Source: Chloroflexota bacterium (GTDB taxonomy: Bacteria; Chloroflexota; Dormibacteria; CF-121). Taken from it: a stretch of DNA of 12,760 nt. A program made the position numbers and the translations under genes. The first letter of the stretch is position 1; every line of letters starts with the position of its first letter. The stretch spans positions 1 to 12,760 of the forward strand of contig VBIS01000043.1 in NCBI GenBank assembly GCA_005880605.1, read 5' to 3'. Positions 1-6,178 of this stretch are shown here, piece by piece. The notes beneath the pieces are model-generated. The model had not been told where the DNA came from, ran no database searches, and was given only the letters and a program-made list of their open reading frames with translations.

Positions 1-717
1 GTGATGCATCTGAAAGTGGATCATGCCGCGATCGCGCCACTCCGACGTCAGGTGCGGGTCGGTCAGCATGATCCGGTCGCTGGCGCTCAGCGCCCGCGGA
101 AGATCGCTGCGCGACAGGTACAGGCTCTTCAAATTGTTGAGGATGCGCGACAGGATCTGCCGCTTGGTCGACGGTTCGAGCAGCGCGGGCCGCATCTTCA
201 CTTCACCACCGTACATCTCGTTCAGCATCTTCGCGCATTCCTCGCGGGTCAGGGTTCGAGCACTGTAGGCATCGATGAAAACCTCGCCCGACGAACCGGG
301 AGCGTACTTGACGAGAAAGTGGCCCGGCATGCCAACGCCGCGGACCGGCAGTCCCGCCCTCTCCCCCACCGCCACGTACAGTACCGCCAGTGTGATCGGG
401 ATCCCGACGCGCCGATCGATGACCTCATTGAGGAAGCTGTTGCGCGGGTCGTAGTACTCCTCGCGGTTTCCTTTGAATTGCAGCTCCTCGAACATATAGG
501 CGTTCGTCTTCTCGACCACGCGGCGCGGCTCGACCTCGGCCCGAATCCGCTGCTTCAGCTCCGTGCCCATGCGGGCGATTTGATTGAGATACACCGCCGG
601 GCGAAGCTCCGGATACTCCTCGGCCGCGATCAGCAAGGCGGCCTCCGCGAGATCCAGGTCCTTCTCCGGCGTCTGCAGCAGGCGCGTGAGCGCGTCGCGT
701 GCCTCGGCCGGCGTCAT
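1..717 (-). CDS. SirB1-family transglutaminase-like/TPR protein (3' end cut by window edge)
   Basis: Reading the minus strand from an ATG at 717 gives 239 open codons that run off the left edge, so the C-terminus is missing. An N-terminal helical region (residues about 1-60) is followed by the SirB1/Transglut_core2 signature: NSFLNEVIDRRVGIPITL (93-110), an alanine/valine-rich helix, then GVGMPGHFLVKY with His133. The last visible part (about 190-239) resembles the TPR-like tail of the family (RILNNLKSLYL, then a DPH...RDRG repeat). The family is usually about 270-290 residues, so some 30-50 are probably lost. SirB1-like proteins are cytosolic and their biochemical role is poorly defined. No Shine-Dalgarno site precedes the start. 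A TAAACT box ends 8 bases upstream of the ATG, which suggests a leaderless transcript. A GTG two codons upstream (723) is an alternative start. The gene is divergent from the lipoprotein gene at 769. Confidence 0.88.
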   Translation of the reverse strand, partial: MTPAEARDALTRLLQTPEKDLDLAEAALLIAAEEYPELRPAVYLNQIARMGTELKQRIRAEVEPRRVVEKTNAYMFEELQFKGNREEYYDPRNSFLNEVIDRRVGIPITLAVLYVAVGERAGLPVRGVGMPGHFLVKYAPGSSGEVFIDAYSARTLTREECAKMLNEMYGGEVKMRPALLEPSTKRQILSRILNNLKSLYLSRSDLPRALSASDRIMLTDPHLTSEWRDRGMIHFQMHH

Positions 718-768
718 CGCCACATAGTTTAGAGGGGAACTTTCCGTCGGTTCCTGCGTCTGGAGGGC

Positions 769-1359
769 ATGGGGCGCAATCTTTTGCTCGTCGTCATCGC
801 GCTTCTTATCACAGGTTGTGGCAGCCGGGTGACCGGCTCGGCCAGTTCGTCGTCCCCAACATCGACCTTCACGCCAGTGAGCCAGCCCTTTCGCTTGTTT
901 ACGCATTGCGGCATCCTGACGACCTACATTGCGGGCCGCACCTTCTACCTGGCGGAACTGTACCCGGCGCGAGTCTCGTTTGAGGGCAACCCAGGCAACC
1001 CGGAGGTTTCCGGCAGCATGACCATGCTCTCGCCACACGTGGCCAGATTCTCCGACTCGTCCGGCAAGCAGATCGTGTTCGTCGACCAGCTGCCTGGCAC
1101 GTTGAACACGCCTTACCCGTATACCGTTCGATTGCTGAGCGGCGGGAATGCGCTCATGGACGAGCCGTTTGCCGGCCGTCGCTGGCACACGACCGAAACC
1201 CTGCCCGGCGTAAAGGGTCCCCCGTATGGCAACGGGATGGACACGTTCACCGAGGTCCCCGGCACCTTGACCATCGTTGATGCGGAGGACGCCGTTTTTC
1301 GCAGCAACGCAGGCGGGGTCGTGCATTTTACGGCTCTTGGTCCCATTGGCTGTGACTGA
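769..1359 (+). CDS. Small secreted lipoprotein of unknown function
   Basis: This 196-residue protein begins with a lipoprotein signal peptide: basic MGRN, a hydrophobic stretch LLLVVIALL, and the lipobox ITGC with Cys17 as the predicted lipidated residue. A Ser/Thr-rich linker follows (about residues 19-37). The mature domain (about 40-196) contains a FTHCG motif near its start, many short beta-type segments and a C-terminal GPIGCD. I recognise no enzyme motif. The remaining cysteines (one in THCG, one near the C-terminus) could form a disulfide. The start is uncertain: GGAGGG at 762-767 lies only one base before the ATG at 769, which is too close for ordinary use. An in-frame TTG at 784 would still leave a short signal peptide. 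No other start exists between the upstream stop at 730 and 769. The role is unknown; an anchored extracytoplasmic binding protein is a guess. Confidence 0.8.
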   Translation: MGRNLLLVVIALLITGCGSRVTGSASSSSPTSTFTPVSQPFRLFTHCGILTTYIAGRTFYLAELYPARVSFEGNPGNPEVSGSMTMLSPHVARFSDSSGKQIVFVDQLPGTLNTPYPYTVRLLSGGNALMDEPFAGRRWHTTETLPGVKGPPYGNGMDTFTEVPGTLTIVDAEDAVFRSNAGGVVHFTALGPIGCD

Positions 1360-1414
1360 CCATCCGCGCCATTGGGCTTGGCTGGCGCAGCTATTCTGAG
1401 CGTGCGAGTCGATC

Positions 1415-2749
1415 ATGGAAATTCCTCAAACGCACTACGCGAAGAGCGGTAGCCACCACATCGCCTACCAGGTGTTTGGAGAGGGTGCCTTCGACCTCGT
1501 GTTGATTCCCCCCTTTGTCAGCCACCTCGAGATGTGGTGGGAGCAGCCGTTGGCCGTGCGGGCACTTCGTCAGCTGGCTTCGTTTGCGCGGGTCATTATG
1601 TTCGACAAGCGGGGAACCGGAATGTCGGACCGGGTAGACAATGTGCAGCTGCCGACACCCGAGGAGCGGATCGACGATGTGCGGGCCGTGATGGAATCGG
1701 CCGGCTCGACGCAAGGCGCGATCCTCGGTTCCTCGGAGGGCGGATGGATGGCCACGTTGTTCGCCGGGACCTATCCCGAGCGGGTCCGTGCCCTGGTGCT
1801 ACACGCCGCGTACCCCCGAGCGATCCAGGACGAGGACTTTCCGGAAGGCTGGCTCCCCCGCGAGCGGATGGAGCAGGACCTGATCGAGACCGAGCAAAGC
1901 TGGCTCAGTGGGCGGCCGGTCGGCGGGCTGGCAACGGACACGGACGAAAGGGCGACGGTTCGAGCCTGGTACGCGAAAATGATGCGCCTGGGGGCCAGTC
2001 CCGGCGCTGCCGTCGCGCTCGCCAAAATGGATTTCGCAACCGACATTCGGGCGATCCTGCCATCAATTCACGTGCCTACGTTAGTCACCGTACGCGAGGG
2101 CGACGAGAATCTGCCAGCGAGCCGCTACATGGCGCAACACATCCCCGGCGCAAGGTTTTCGGTGTTCCCGGGCGACGAACACGGTCTCTTCTTTGGCGAT
2201 CAGGACGCCATTTTGGGAGAAATCGAGGAGTTCCTCACTGGGGTCAGGACGCCCCCATTGGCCGAACGAGTGCTGTCCACGGTGCTCTTCACCGACATCG
2301 TGGAGTCGACAAAACGGGCGGCCGAGCTGGGTGATCGCCAATGGAGAGACTTGCTCGACGAACACGACGCCATGGCGCGCCAGCAATTGACGGTTCATCG
2401 CGGCCGTCGGGTGAACTCGATCGGCCTCGGGGATGGCATTCTGGCCACCTTTGACGGTCCGGCCCGCGCGATCCGGTGCGCACAGGCGATCTGCGAGGGC
2501 GTAACGGCCCTCGGGGTGAAGGCCCGAGCCGGAGTACACACCGGCGAAGTCGAAGTTCGGGGTGAAGATCTCGCGGGCATGGCGGTCCATATCGGGGCTC
2601 GGGTGTCTGCGCTGGCCCAGCCGGGCGAGGTGCTCGTCTCAGGATCTGTCCCACCGCTCGTGGCCGGATCGGGGTTGGTCTTTCAGGATCGCGGCGAGCA
2701 CGAGCTGAAAGGGGTCCCCGGCCGATGGAGGCTTTTTGCCGCTACCTGA
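1415..2749 (+). CDS. Alpha/beta-hydrolase fused to class III adenylate/guanylate cyclase
   Basis: The 444-residue protein has two domains. Residues about 10-275 form an alpha/beta-hydrolase: FDKRGTGMSD (63-72), nucleophile elbow GSSEG with Ser107, likely acid Asp230 in REGDENLP, and His256 in GDEHG. Residues about 283-444 form a class III cyclase catalytic domain: VLFTDIVEST carries the first metal Asp294, GDG carries the second metal Asp340, Asp385 fits the base-recognition position, and the transition-state arginine is Arg396 in VHIGAR. This fusion is widespread in actinobacteria and relatives. The usual product would be cAMP made in the cytosol, but substrate choice cannot be fixed here. 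Odd points are a His where many cyclases have Asn (392), no Lys before GDG, and 46 rather than about 44 residues between the metal aspartates. No membrane segment is seen. No clear Shine-Dalgarno site precedes the ATG; TATTCT at 1392-1397 is a possible -10 box. The gene overlaps the next one by 14 bases. Confidence 0.93.
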   Translation: MEIPQTHYAKSGSHHIAYQVFGEGAFDLVLIPPFVSHLEMWWEQPLAVRALRQLASFARVIMFDKRGTGMSDRVDNVQLPTPEERIDDVRAVMESAGSTQGAILGSSEGGWMATLFAGTYPERVRALVLHAAYPRAIQDEDFPEGWLPRERMEQDLIETEQSWLSGRPVGGLATDTDERATVRAWYAKMMRLGASPGAAVALAKMDFATDIRAILPSIHVPTLVTVREGDENLPASRYMAQHIPGARFSVFPGDEHGLFFGDQDAILGEIEEFLTGVRTPPLAERVLSTVLFTDIVESTKRAAELGDRQWRDLLDEHDAMARQQLTVHRGRRVNSIGLGDGILATFDGPARAIRCAQAICEGVTALGVKARAGVHTGEVEVRGEDLAGMAVHIGARVSALAQPGEVLVSGSVPPLVAGSGLVFQDRGEHELKGVPGRWRLFAAT

Positions 2750-3032
2750 GCGCGTCTTCGTGATCGTGGTGGAGTCCGTGGGCGACCGCGACCCCGAAGC
2801 GATGCCGTTGCTCAGTCAGACCGACGCGGCCGGCAGCCGGCGGGCGCCGGCCTTCAGTAGCATGCTGCTGGCCACCACGTTCCTGAACCAGGCGCAGCAA
2901 CTGGGGCACTTCGTCAAGCTCGACTACATCTTCCCGGCCGACGGCAGCCGGCTCCCCGCGGACTTTCCCGAGTACCAGGTCGTCCTGGACCCCAGCCCGC
3001 AGGCCTTTTTCCGCGACGCCCCCGCCGGTTAG
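2736..3032 (+). CDS. Small protein of unknown function, translationally coupled
   Basis: This 98-codon frame starts at TTG 2736, inside the last codons of the hydrolase-cyclase gene (14-base overlap including the stop). GGAGG at 2727-2731 lies four bases upstream. Third codon positions are overwhelmingly G or C through to the stop at 3030-3032, as expected of a real gene here. The product starts with a hydrophobic strand (VFVIVV, residues 7-12), then a polar segment and a helix-like SSMLLATTFLNQAQQL. It ends in a Pro/Asp-rich tail (YIFPADGSRLPADFPEYQVVLDP). There is no signal peptide or membrane helix. I do not recognise the family. A GTG at 2760 is an alternative start and would remove eight residues. 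Its place between a cyclase and a cyclic di-GMP phosphodiesterase suggests a signalling accessory, but only by neighbourhood. Confidence 0.65.
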   Translation: MPLPERVFVIVVESVGDRDPEAMPLLSQTDAAGSRRAPAFSSMLLATTFLNQAQQLGHFVKLDYIFPADGSRLPADFPEYQVVLDPSPQAFFRDAPAG

Positions 3033-3053
3033 GCCGGCACAAGCTCGCCGGCC
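3032..3053. repeat. Perfect 7-bp inverted repeat at the stop of the 98-codon gene
   Basis: GGCCGGC (3032-3038) and GCCGGCC (3047-3053) form perfect arms around an eight-base loop, beginning at the last base of the upstream stop codon and ending 13 bases before the HD-GYP start at 3067. No T tract follows, so it is a poor intrinsic terminator. It could be an intercistronic RNA hairpin or chance in GC-rich DNA. Confidence 0.5.
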
Positions 3054-3066
3054 CCTCGAACGTTAC

Positions 3067-4833
3067 ATGCGCGTCATCATGCCCCGCTTCAGCCATCGGC
3101 TGGCCCTGAAGATCGTATTGCCTTTCGCCGCCCTGACGCTGGCCATCGGCGCCGTCGGCACCCTGACCGCCACCGGTGAGTTGAATGCCCGCAGCCAGGA
3201 AGGCTTCGACAGCCAGTTGGTCCACGATGGCTTCGTCACCCAGTCGATGGTCGTGGCGGGCGACAACGAGCGACGGGCGATCCTCCGCCTGCTGGCCAAC
3301 GGGCCCGGGCTCAGCCAGAACTGGGATAAGACCGCAACACTAACGGCCTGGCTGGAGCGAGCGCTGACAATTCATCCCAATGTGATCGTCGAGGCCGTCG
3401 ACACCTCCGGCCATGAGATCGTCGGCGTGGTCGGTCGCGGCAGCCTCGCCGATACAGTCACCCAGAATCATGACCTGAGCAGCTGGCCGGGCGTAAGCAA
3501 CATGCTGAGCGGCGGCGTGGACTCGCTCGACGTGGTCGCCTCCGCGCCGCGCCCGGCAGTCTTCGCCGGACAGCCCGTGCACAATGCAGCCGGCATCTTA
3601 CTGGGCGCCGTCCTGGTCGGCGATTACCTCGACGATCGGACCGCGACCATTAAGGCGTCAGTGCACGACGACATCACGTACTACGACGTCAACGGCCAGG
3701 TGCTGAGCACGTCGTTGAGCCTTCCGCCGGCACAATGGTCCAGCCTCGCGCTCGACTCGAGTACGCGCAGCAGCGTGACTCCAACCAGCGTCGTCGAGCT
3801 ATCCCGCACGGCGGGGGGCCCCGGAACCGAGATCCTGTCGCCGTGGACGGTGCGCACGGCGAATCTGGGATTCGTGGGGACGACTGCCTCGAGTGCGGGC
3901 TTGCTGGCCGACACCAACCAGCTGCGCATCATCCTGGTCACCCTGTTTCTCGCCGGGGTGCTGTTCACGCTGGCGATCGGTATCTGGCTGGCACGGCGCA
4001 TCACCCGCCCGGTGCATCGCTTGGTCGAGGCGACCCGGTTGGTCAGCGCCGGCGACCTCGAACACCAGGCGCCGGTGACGACCAAGGACGAGATCGGTGA
4101 GCTCACCGACTCCTTCAACCAGATGACGCGCAGCCTGAGGGACAAGAGCGCGTCATTGAGGGTCACGATGACGCAGCTTCAGGACACCTACTTGATGACG
4201 ATCGAAGCCCTGGCCGCGGCGGTCGAGGCCCGCGACCCCTATACGCATGGCCATACCCAGCGGGTCGAGGAGTACGCCGTCATCATGGCCGAGGCCCTCG
4301 GTTGCGACGAGGCCGAGGTCAACGCCATCCGCCGGGCCAGCGTCCTCCACGATATCGGCAAGATCGGCATCGAAGATACGATCCTCCGCAAGCAGGGACG
4401 CCTGGAGCCCGAGGAGGAGCTGCGCATGCAACGGCATCCCGTGATCGGCGTCGACATGTTGAAGGGCATCGATTTTCTAGATCCGGTGCTCGCGCTCATT
4501 CGCAATCACCACGAGCGCTGGGATGGCAACGGCTATCCCGATCAGCTCCGAGAAGACGAAATTCCGATGGGAGCCCGCATCCTGGCGGTGGCTGACGCGC
4601 TCGACGCCATGACGTCCGACCGGCCCTATCGCGCGGCCCGCACCTTCGAATACGCCAAGAACGAGATTCTCAAAGGCTCCGCCACCCACTTCGATCCCGA
4701 GGTCGTCACCGCCTTCATCAAGAGCCAGCGCGCCATCGAGGAGCTACTCCGCGAGGCGGCCGAGGAAGAGCTCGTGGACCATCCCGAGGCGGATGACCTT
4801 GGTGGCTGGCGGCTCCACGTCGCTGGCCGCTAG
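3067..4833 (+). CDS. Membrane sensor with HAMP and HD-GYP domains (cyclic di-GMP phosphodiesterase)
   Basis: The 588-residue protein has an N-terminal membrane helix (about 13-34). An extracytoplasmic sensor region follows (about 35-285), Cache-like from its length and the GILLGAVLVGDYLDD segment. Next come a second helix (about 286-308), a HAMP linker (about 308-361, ending EIGELTDSFNQM) and a cytosolic HD-GYP domain (about 375-560). The HD-GYP residues are intact: HGH (394-396), HDIGKIG starting at His428, HHERWDGNGYP (481-491) and ILAVADALDAMTSDRPYR. Such domains hydrolyse cyclic di-GMP to pGpG or GMP using a two- or three-metal centre. An acidic tail (AAEEELVDHPEADD) follows. There is no diguanylate cyclase domain in the protein. 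No Shine-Dalgarno site is seen before ATG 3067, and ATG 3079 is an equally possible start. It probably shares a transcript with the two upstream genes. The ligand sensed is unknown. Confidence 0.94.
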   Translation: MRVIMPRFSHRLALKIVLPFAALTLAIGAVGTLTATGELNARSQEGFDSQLVHDGFVTQSMVVAGDNERRAILRLLANGPGLSQNWDKTATLTAWLERALTIHPNVIVEAVDTSGHEIVGVVGRGSLADTVTQNHDLSSWPGVSNMLSGGVDSLDVVASAPRPAVFAGQPVHNAAGILLGAVLVGDYLDDRTATIKASVHDDITYYDVNGQVLSTSLSLPPAQWSSLALDSSTRSSVTPTSVVELSRTAGGPGTEILSPWTVRTANLGFVGTTASSAGLLADTNQLRIILVTLFLAGVLFTLAIGIWLARRITRPVHRLVEATRLVSAGDLEHQAPVTTKDEIGELTDSFNQMTRSLRDKSASLRVTMTQLQDTYLMTIEALAAAVEARDPYTHGHTQRVEEYAVIMAEALGCDEAEVNAIRRASVLHDIGKIGIEDTILRKQGRLEPEEELRMQRHPVIGVDMLKGIDFLDPVLALIRNHHERWDGNGYPDQLREDEIPMGARILAVADALDAMTSDRPYRAARTFEYAKNEILKGSATHFDPEVVTAFIKSQRAIEELLREAAEEELVDHPEADDLGGWRLHVAGR

Positions 4834-4839
4834 GCGCAG

Positions 4840-5124
4840 TTAGCCCTTGGCCTGGGCGGACTCCCAGAAGGCGAGGCCCTTGCGAAGTCGCTCCATCTCC
4901 GCCTCGAGGAAGGGGATGTCGACGCCCACCAGCTCCTTCTGGGTATCCGGCACTTCTTGGACGTGCTCTCGCGTTTGGCCCAGGAGCTGCTCCTTGAACC
5001 GGATAAGGTCTGTATAGACCGCGCGCCAGTGGGCGATGTCGGAGGCGTCGTAGTTGTCCCGGTTTTCGCCTTCCATCAACCGGCTGAAATCGACGATCTT
5101 TTTGAGGAAGTCAGGTGGCTCCAT
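4840..5124 (-). CDS. Small helical protein of unknown function
   Basis: The 94-residue product has no signal peptide or membrane helix. It is rich in charged residues, and its heptad-like stretches (FLKKIVDFSRLMEG; VDIPFLEAEMERLRKGLAF) suggest an all-helical, possibly coiled-coil fold. I do not recognise a family. The gene converges with the HD-GYP gene, leaving only six bases between the two stop codons (4833 and 4840), and diverges from the protease gene at 5183. No Shine-Dalgarno site precedes the ATG at 5124. A good -10 hexamer, TATGAT, ends nine bases before the ATG on the minus strand, which fits a leaderless or near-leaderless transcript. The frame has the GC-rich third positions of its neighbours. 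Function unknown; divergence from the protease gene is the only contextual hint. Confidence 0.72.
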   Translation of the reverse strand: MEPPDFLKKIVDFSRLMEGENRDNYDASDIAHWRAVYTDLIRFKEQLLGQTREHVQEVPDTQKELVGVDIPFLEAEMERLRKGLAFWESAQAKG

Positions 5125-5133
5125 TGCCGACCC

Positions 5134-5139
5134 ATCATA
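5134..5139 (-). promoter_or_regulatory. Candidate -10 box of the 94-residue gene
   Basis: On the minus strand TATGAT matches the bacterial -10 consensus at five of six positions and lies nine bases upstream of the ATG at 5124. No convincing -35 box is visible. The spacing would put the transcription start at or next to the start codon, and the lack of a Shine-Dalgarno site agrees with that. Confidence 0.4.
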
Positions 5140-5182
5140 AGGGGTTGTTTAAGCCGCCTTACAGTGGGTACGACCGGACCAA

Positions 5183-6094
5183 ATGGTTTCTGATGTCGAG
5201 CTCCTCGACGCCTATTCCCGAGCGGTGATCTCGGTGGTCGAGCTGGTAGGACCGGCCGTGGTCGGCGTTACTGGCGTTGGCACGGGGATGTTGATCACGC
5301 CAGATGGCTACGCGCTCACCAACAGTCATGTCGCCAGCGCGGTCAAGGCCTATGAGCTCACCCTGCGCGACGGCACCGTGCTGAAGGCCGAACTGGTCGG
5401 ACAGGATCCACACACGGATCTGGCTGTTTTGCGGGCGTCGGGCACCGGGCTGCCGCATGCGCGTCTGGGCGATTCGGGACAGCTCCAGGTCGGCCAGCTG
5501 GTGGTGGCGATCGGCCATCCGTTCGGCTTTCAATCGACCGTCACGACCGGTGTCGTCAGCGCGCTGGGCCGCACCATGCGCTCGCAGAGCGGCCGCACCA
5601 TCGAGAACATCATCCAGACAGATGCCGCGCTCAACCCGGGAAATTCCGGCGGCCCCTTGGTCGACACCCGCGGCCAGGTGGTCGGCATCAACACCGCCAT
5701 CATCGCCATGGCGCAGGGTATCTGCTTCGCCGTGCCCAGCAATACGGCCCAGCGGGTCGTTTCACTACTGATCCGAGACGGCCGCGTGATTCGCTCTTAT
5801 CTGGGCATCACCGGTGAGACCTGGCCGATCCACCGCCGCGTCAACCGCTACTACCAGCTCGACCAGGACAGCGGCGTCCGGGTTGCCCGGCTCGACCCGA
5901 ATGGGCCAGCCCACAGCGCCGGACTCCAGAAGGAGGACGTCCTCGTCGCCCTGGCGACGCACCCGATGAAAGGCGTAGATGACCTGCAGCATTTCCTGAC
6001 CGATTGGCCGGTTGGCATCCCGGCCGAGGCGCAGGTGTTGCGTGGCACCGAGCTGCTCAAGCGCACGATCATCCCCACCGAGCTCCGTAGCTAA
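5183..6094 (+). CDS. HtrA-like trypsin-family serine protease with PDZ domain, no signal peptide
   Basis: The 303-residue protein has a chymotrypsin-fold protease domain (about 10-195). Its catalytic triad is visible: His49 in TNSHV, Asp79 in HTDLAVL and Ser155 in NPGNSGGPL. IGHPFGFQSTVTTGVVSAL (110-128) is also typical of HtrA/Deg proteases. A single PDZ-like domain follows (about 203-297: SYLGI, then DSGVRVARLDPNGPAHSAGL and an EDVLVAL segment). Family members usually act in protein quality control outside the cytoplasm and carry a signal peptide or membrane anchor. This one starts straight into the protease domain with neither, so it is predicted to be cytosolic, unless its start is wrongly placed. 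It is shorter than typical DegP (about 450 residues). The start has no clear Shine-Dalgarno site. It is convergent with the propeller operon and separated from it by a terminator. Confidence 0.93.
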   Translation: MVSDVELLDAYSRAVISVVELVGPAVVGVTGVGTGMLITPDGYALTNSHVASAVKAYELTLRDGTVLKAELVGQDPHTDLAVLRASGTGLPHARLGDSGQLQVGQLVVAIGHPFGFQSTVTTGVVSALGRTMRSQSGRTIENIIQTDAALNPGNSGGPLVDTRGQVVGINTAIIAMAQGICFAVPSNTAQRVVSLLIRDGRVIRSYLGITGETWPIHRRVNRYYQLDQDSGVRVARLDPNGPAHSAGLQKEDVLVALATHPMKGVDDLQHFLTDWPVGIPAEAQVLRGTELLKRTIIPTELRS

Positions 6095-6129
6095 CTTCTC
6101 CCTCACTGTAAGGGCCATTTAAGGAAGAA

Positions 6130-6163
6130 AAAGAGGCCGCGTCTCTCGCGACGCGGCCTCTTT
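6130..6163. terminator. Bidirectional intrinsic terminator
   Basis: A perfect 14-bp inverted repeat, AAAGAGGCCGCGTC (6130-6143) and GACGCGGCCTCTTT (6150-6163), encloses a six-base loop. Read on the plus strand the stem is followed by TTTGTTGT. Read on the minus strand it is followed by a T-rich run (the complement of the A-rich 6120-6132). It sits 35 bases after the protease stop and 15 bases after the stop of the last propeller gene, so it can end both convergent transcripts. Confidence 0.92.
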
Positions 6164-6178
6164 GTTGTCAGCGCCGGG

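Noticed and set aside
1..732. A long plus-strand open frame of 243 codons opposite the SirB1-like gene.
   Set aside because: The minus strand encodes clear SirB1 motifs over the same bases. The plus frame is a GC-rich shadow rich in Arg, Leu and His.
1372..1397. A promoter pair TTGGGC and TATTCT ahead of the hydrolase-cyclase gene.
   Set aside because: The spacer is only 14 bases, too short for a sigma70 promoter. TATTCT alone was kept as a weak possibility.
2081..2590. A 169-codon minus-strand frame within the hydrolase-cyclase gene.
   Set aside because: It lies antisense to conserved catalytic motifs of both domains and has no independent support.
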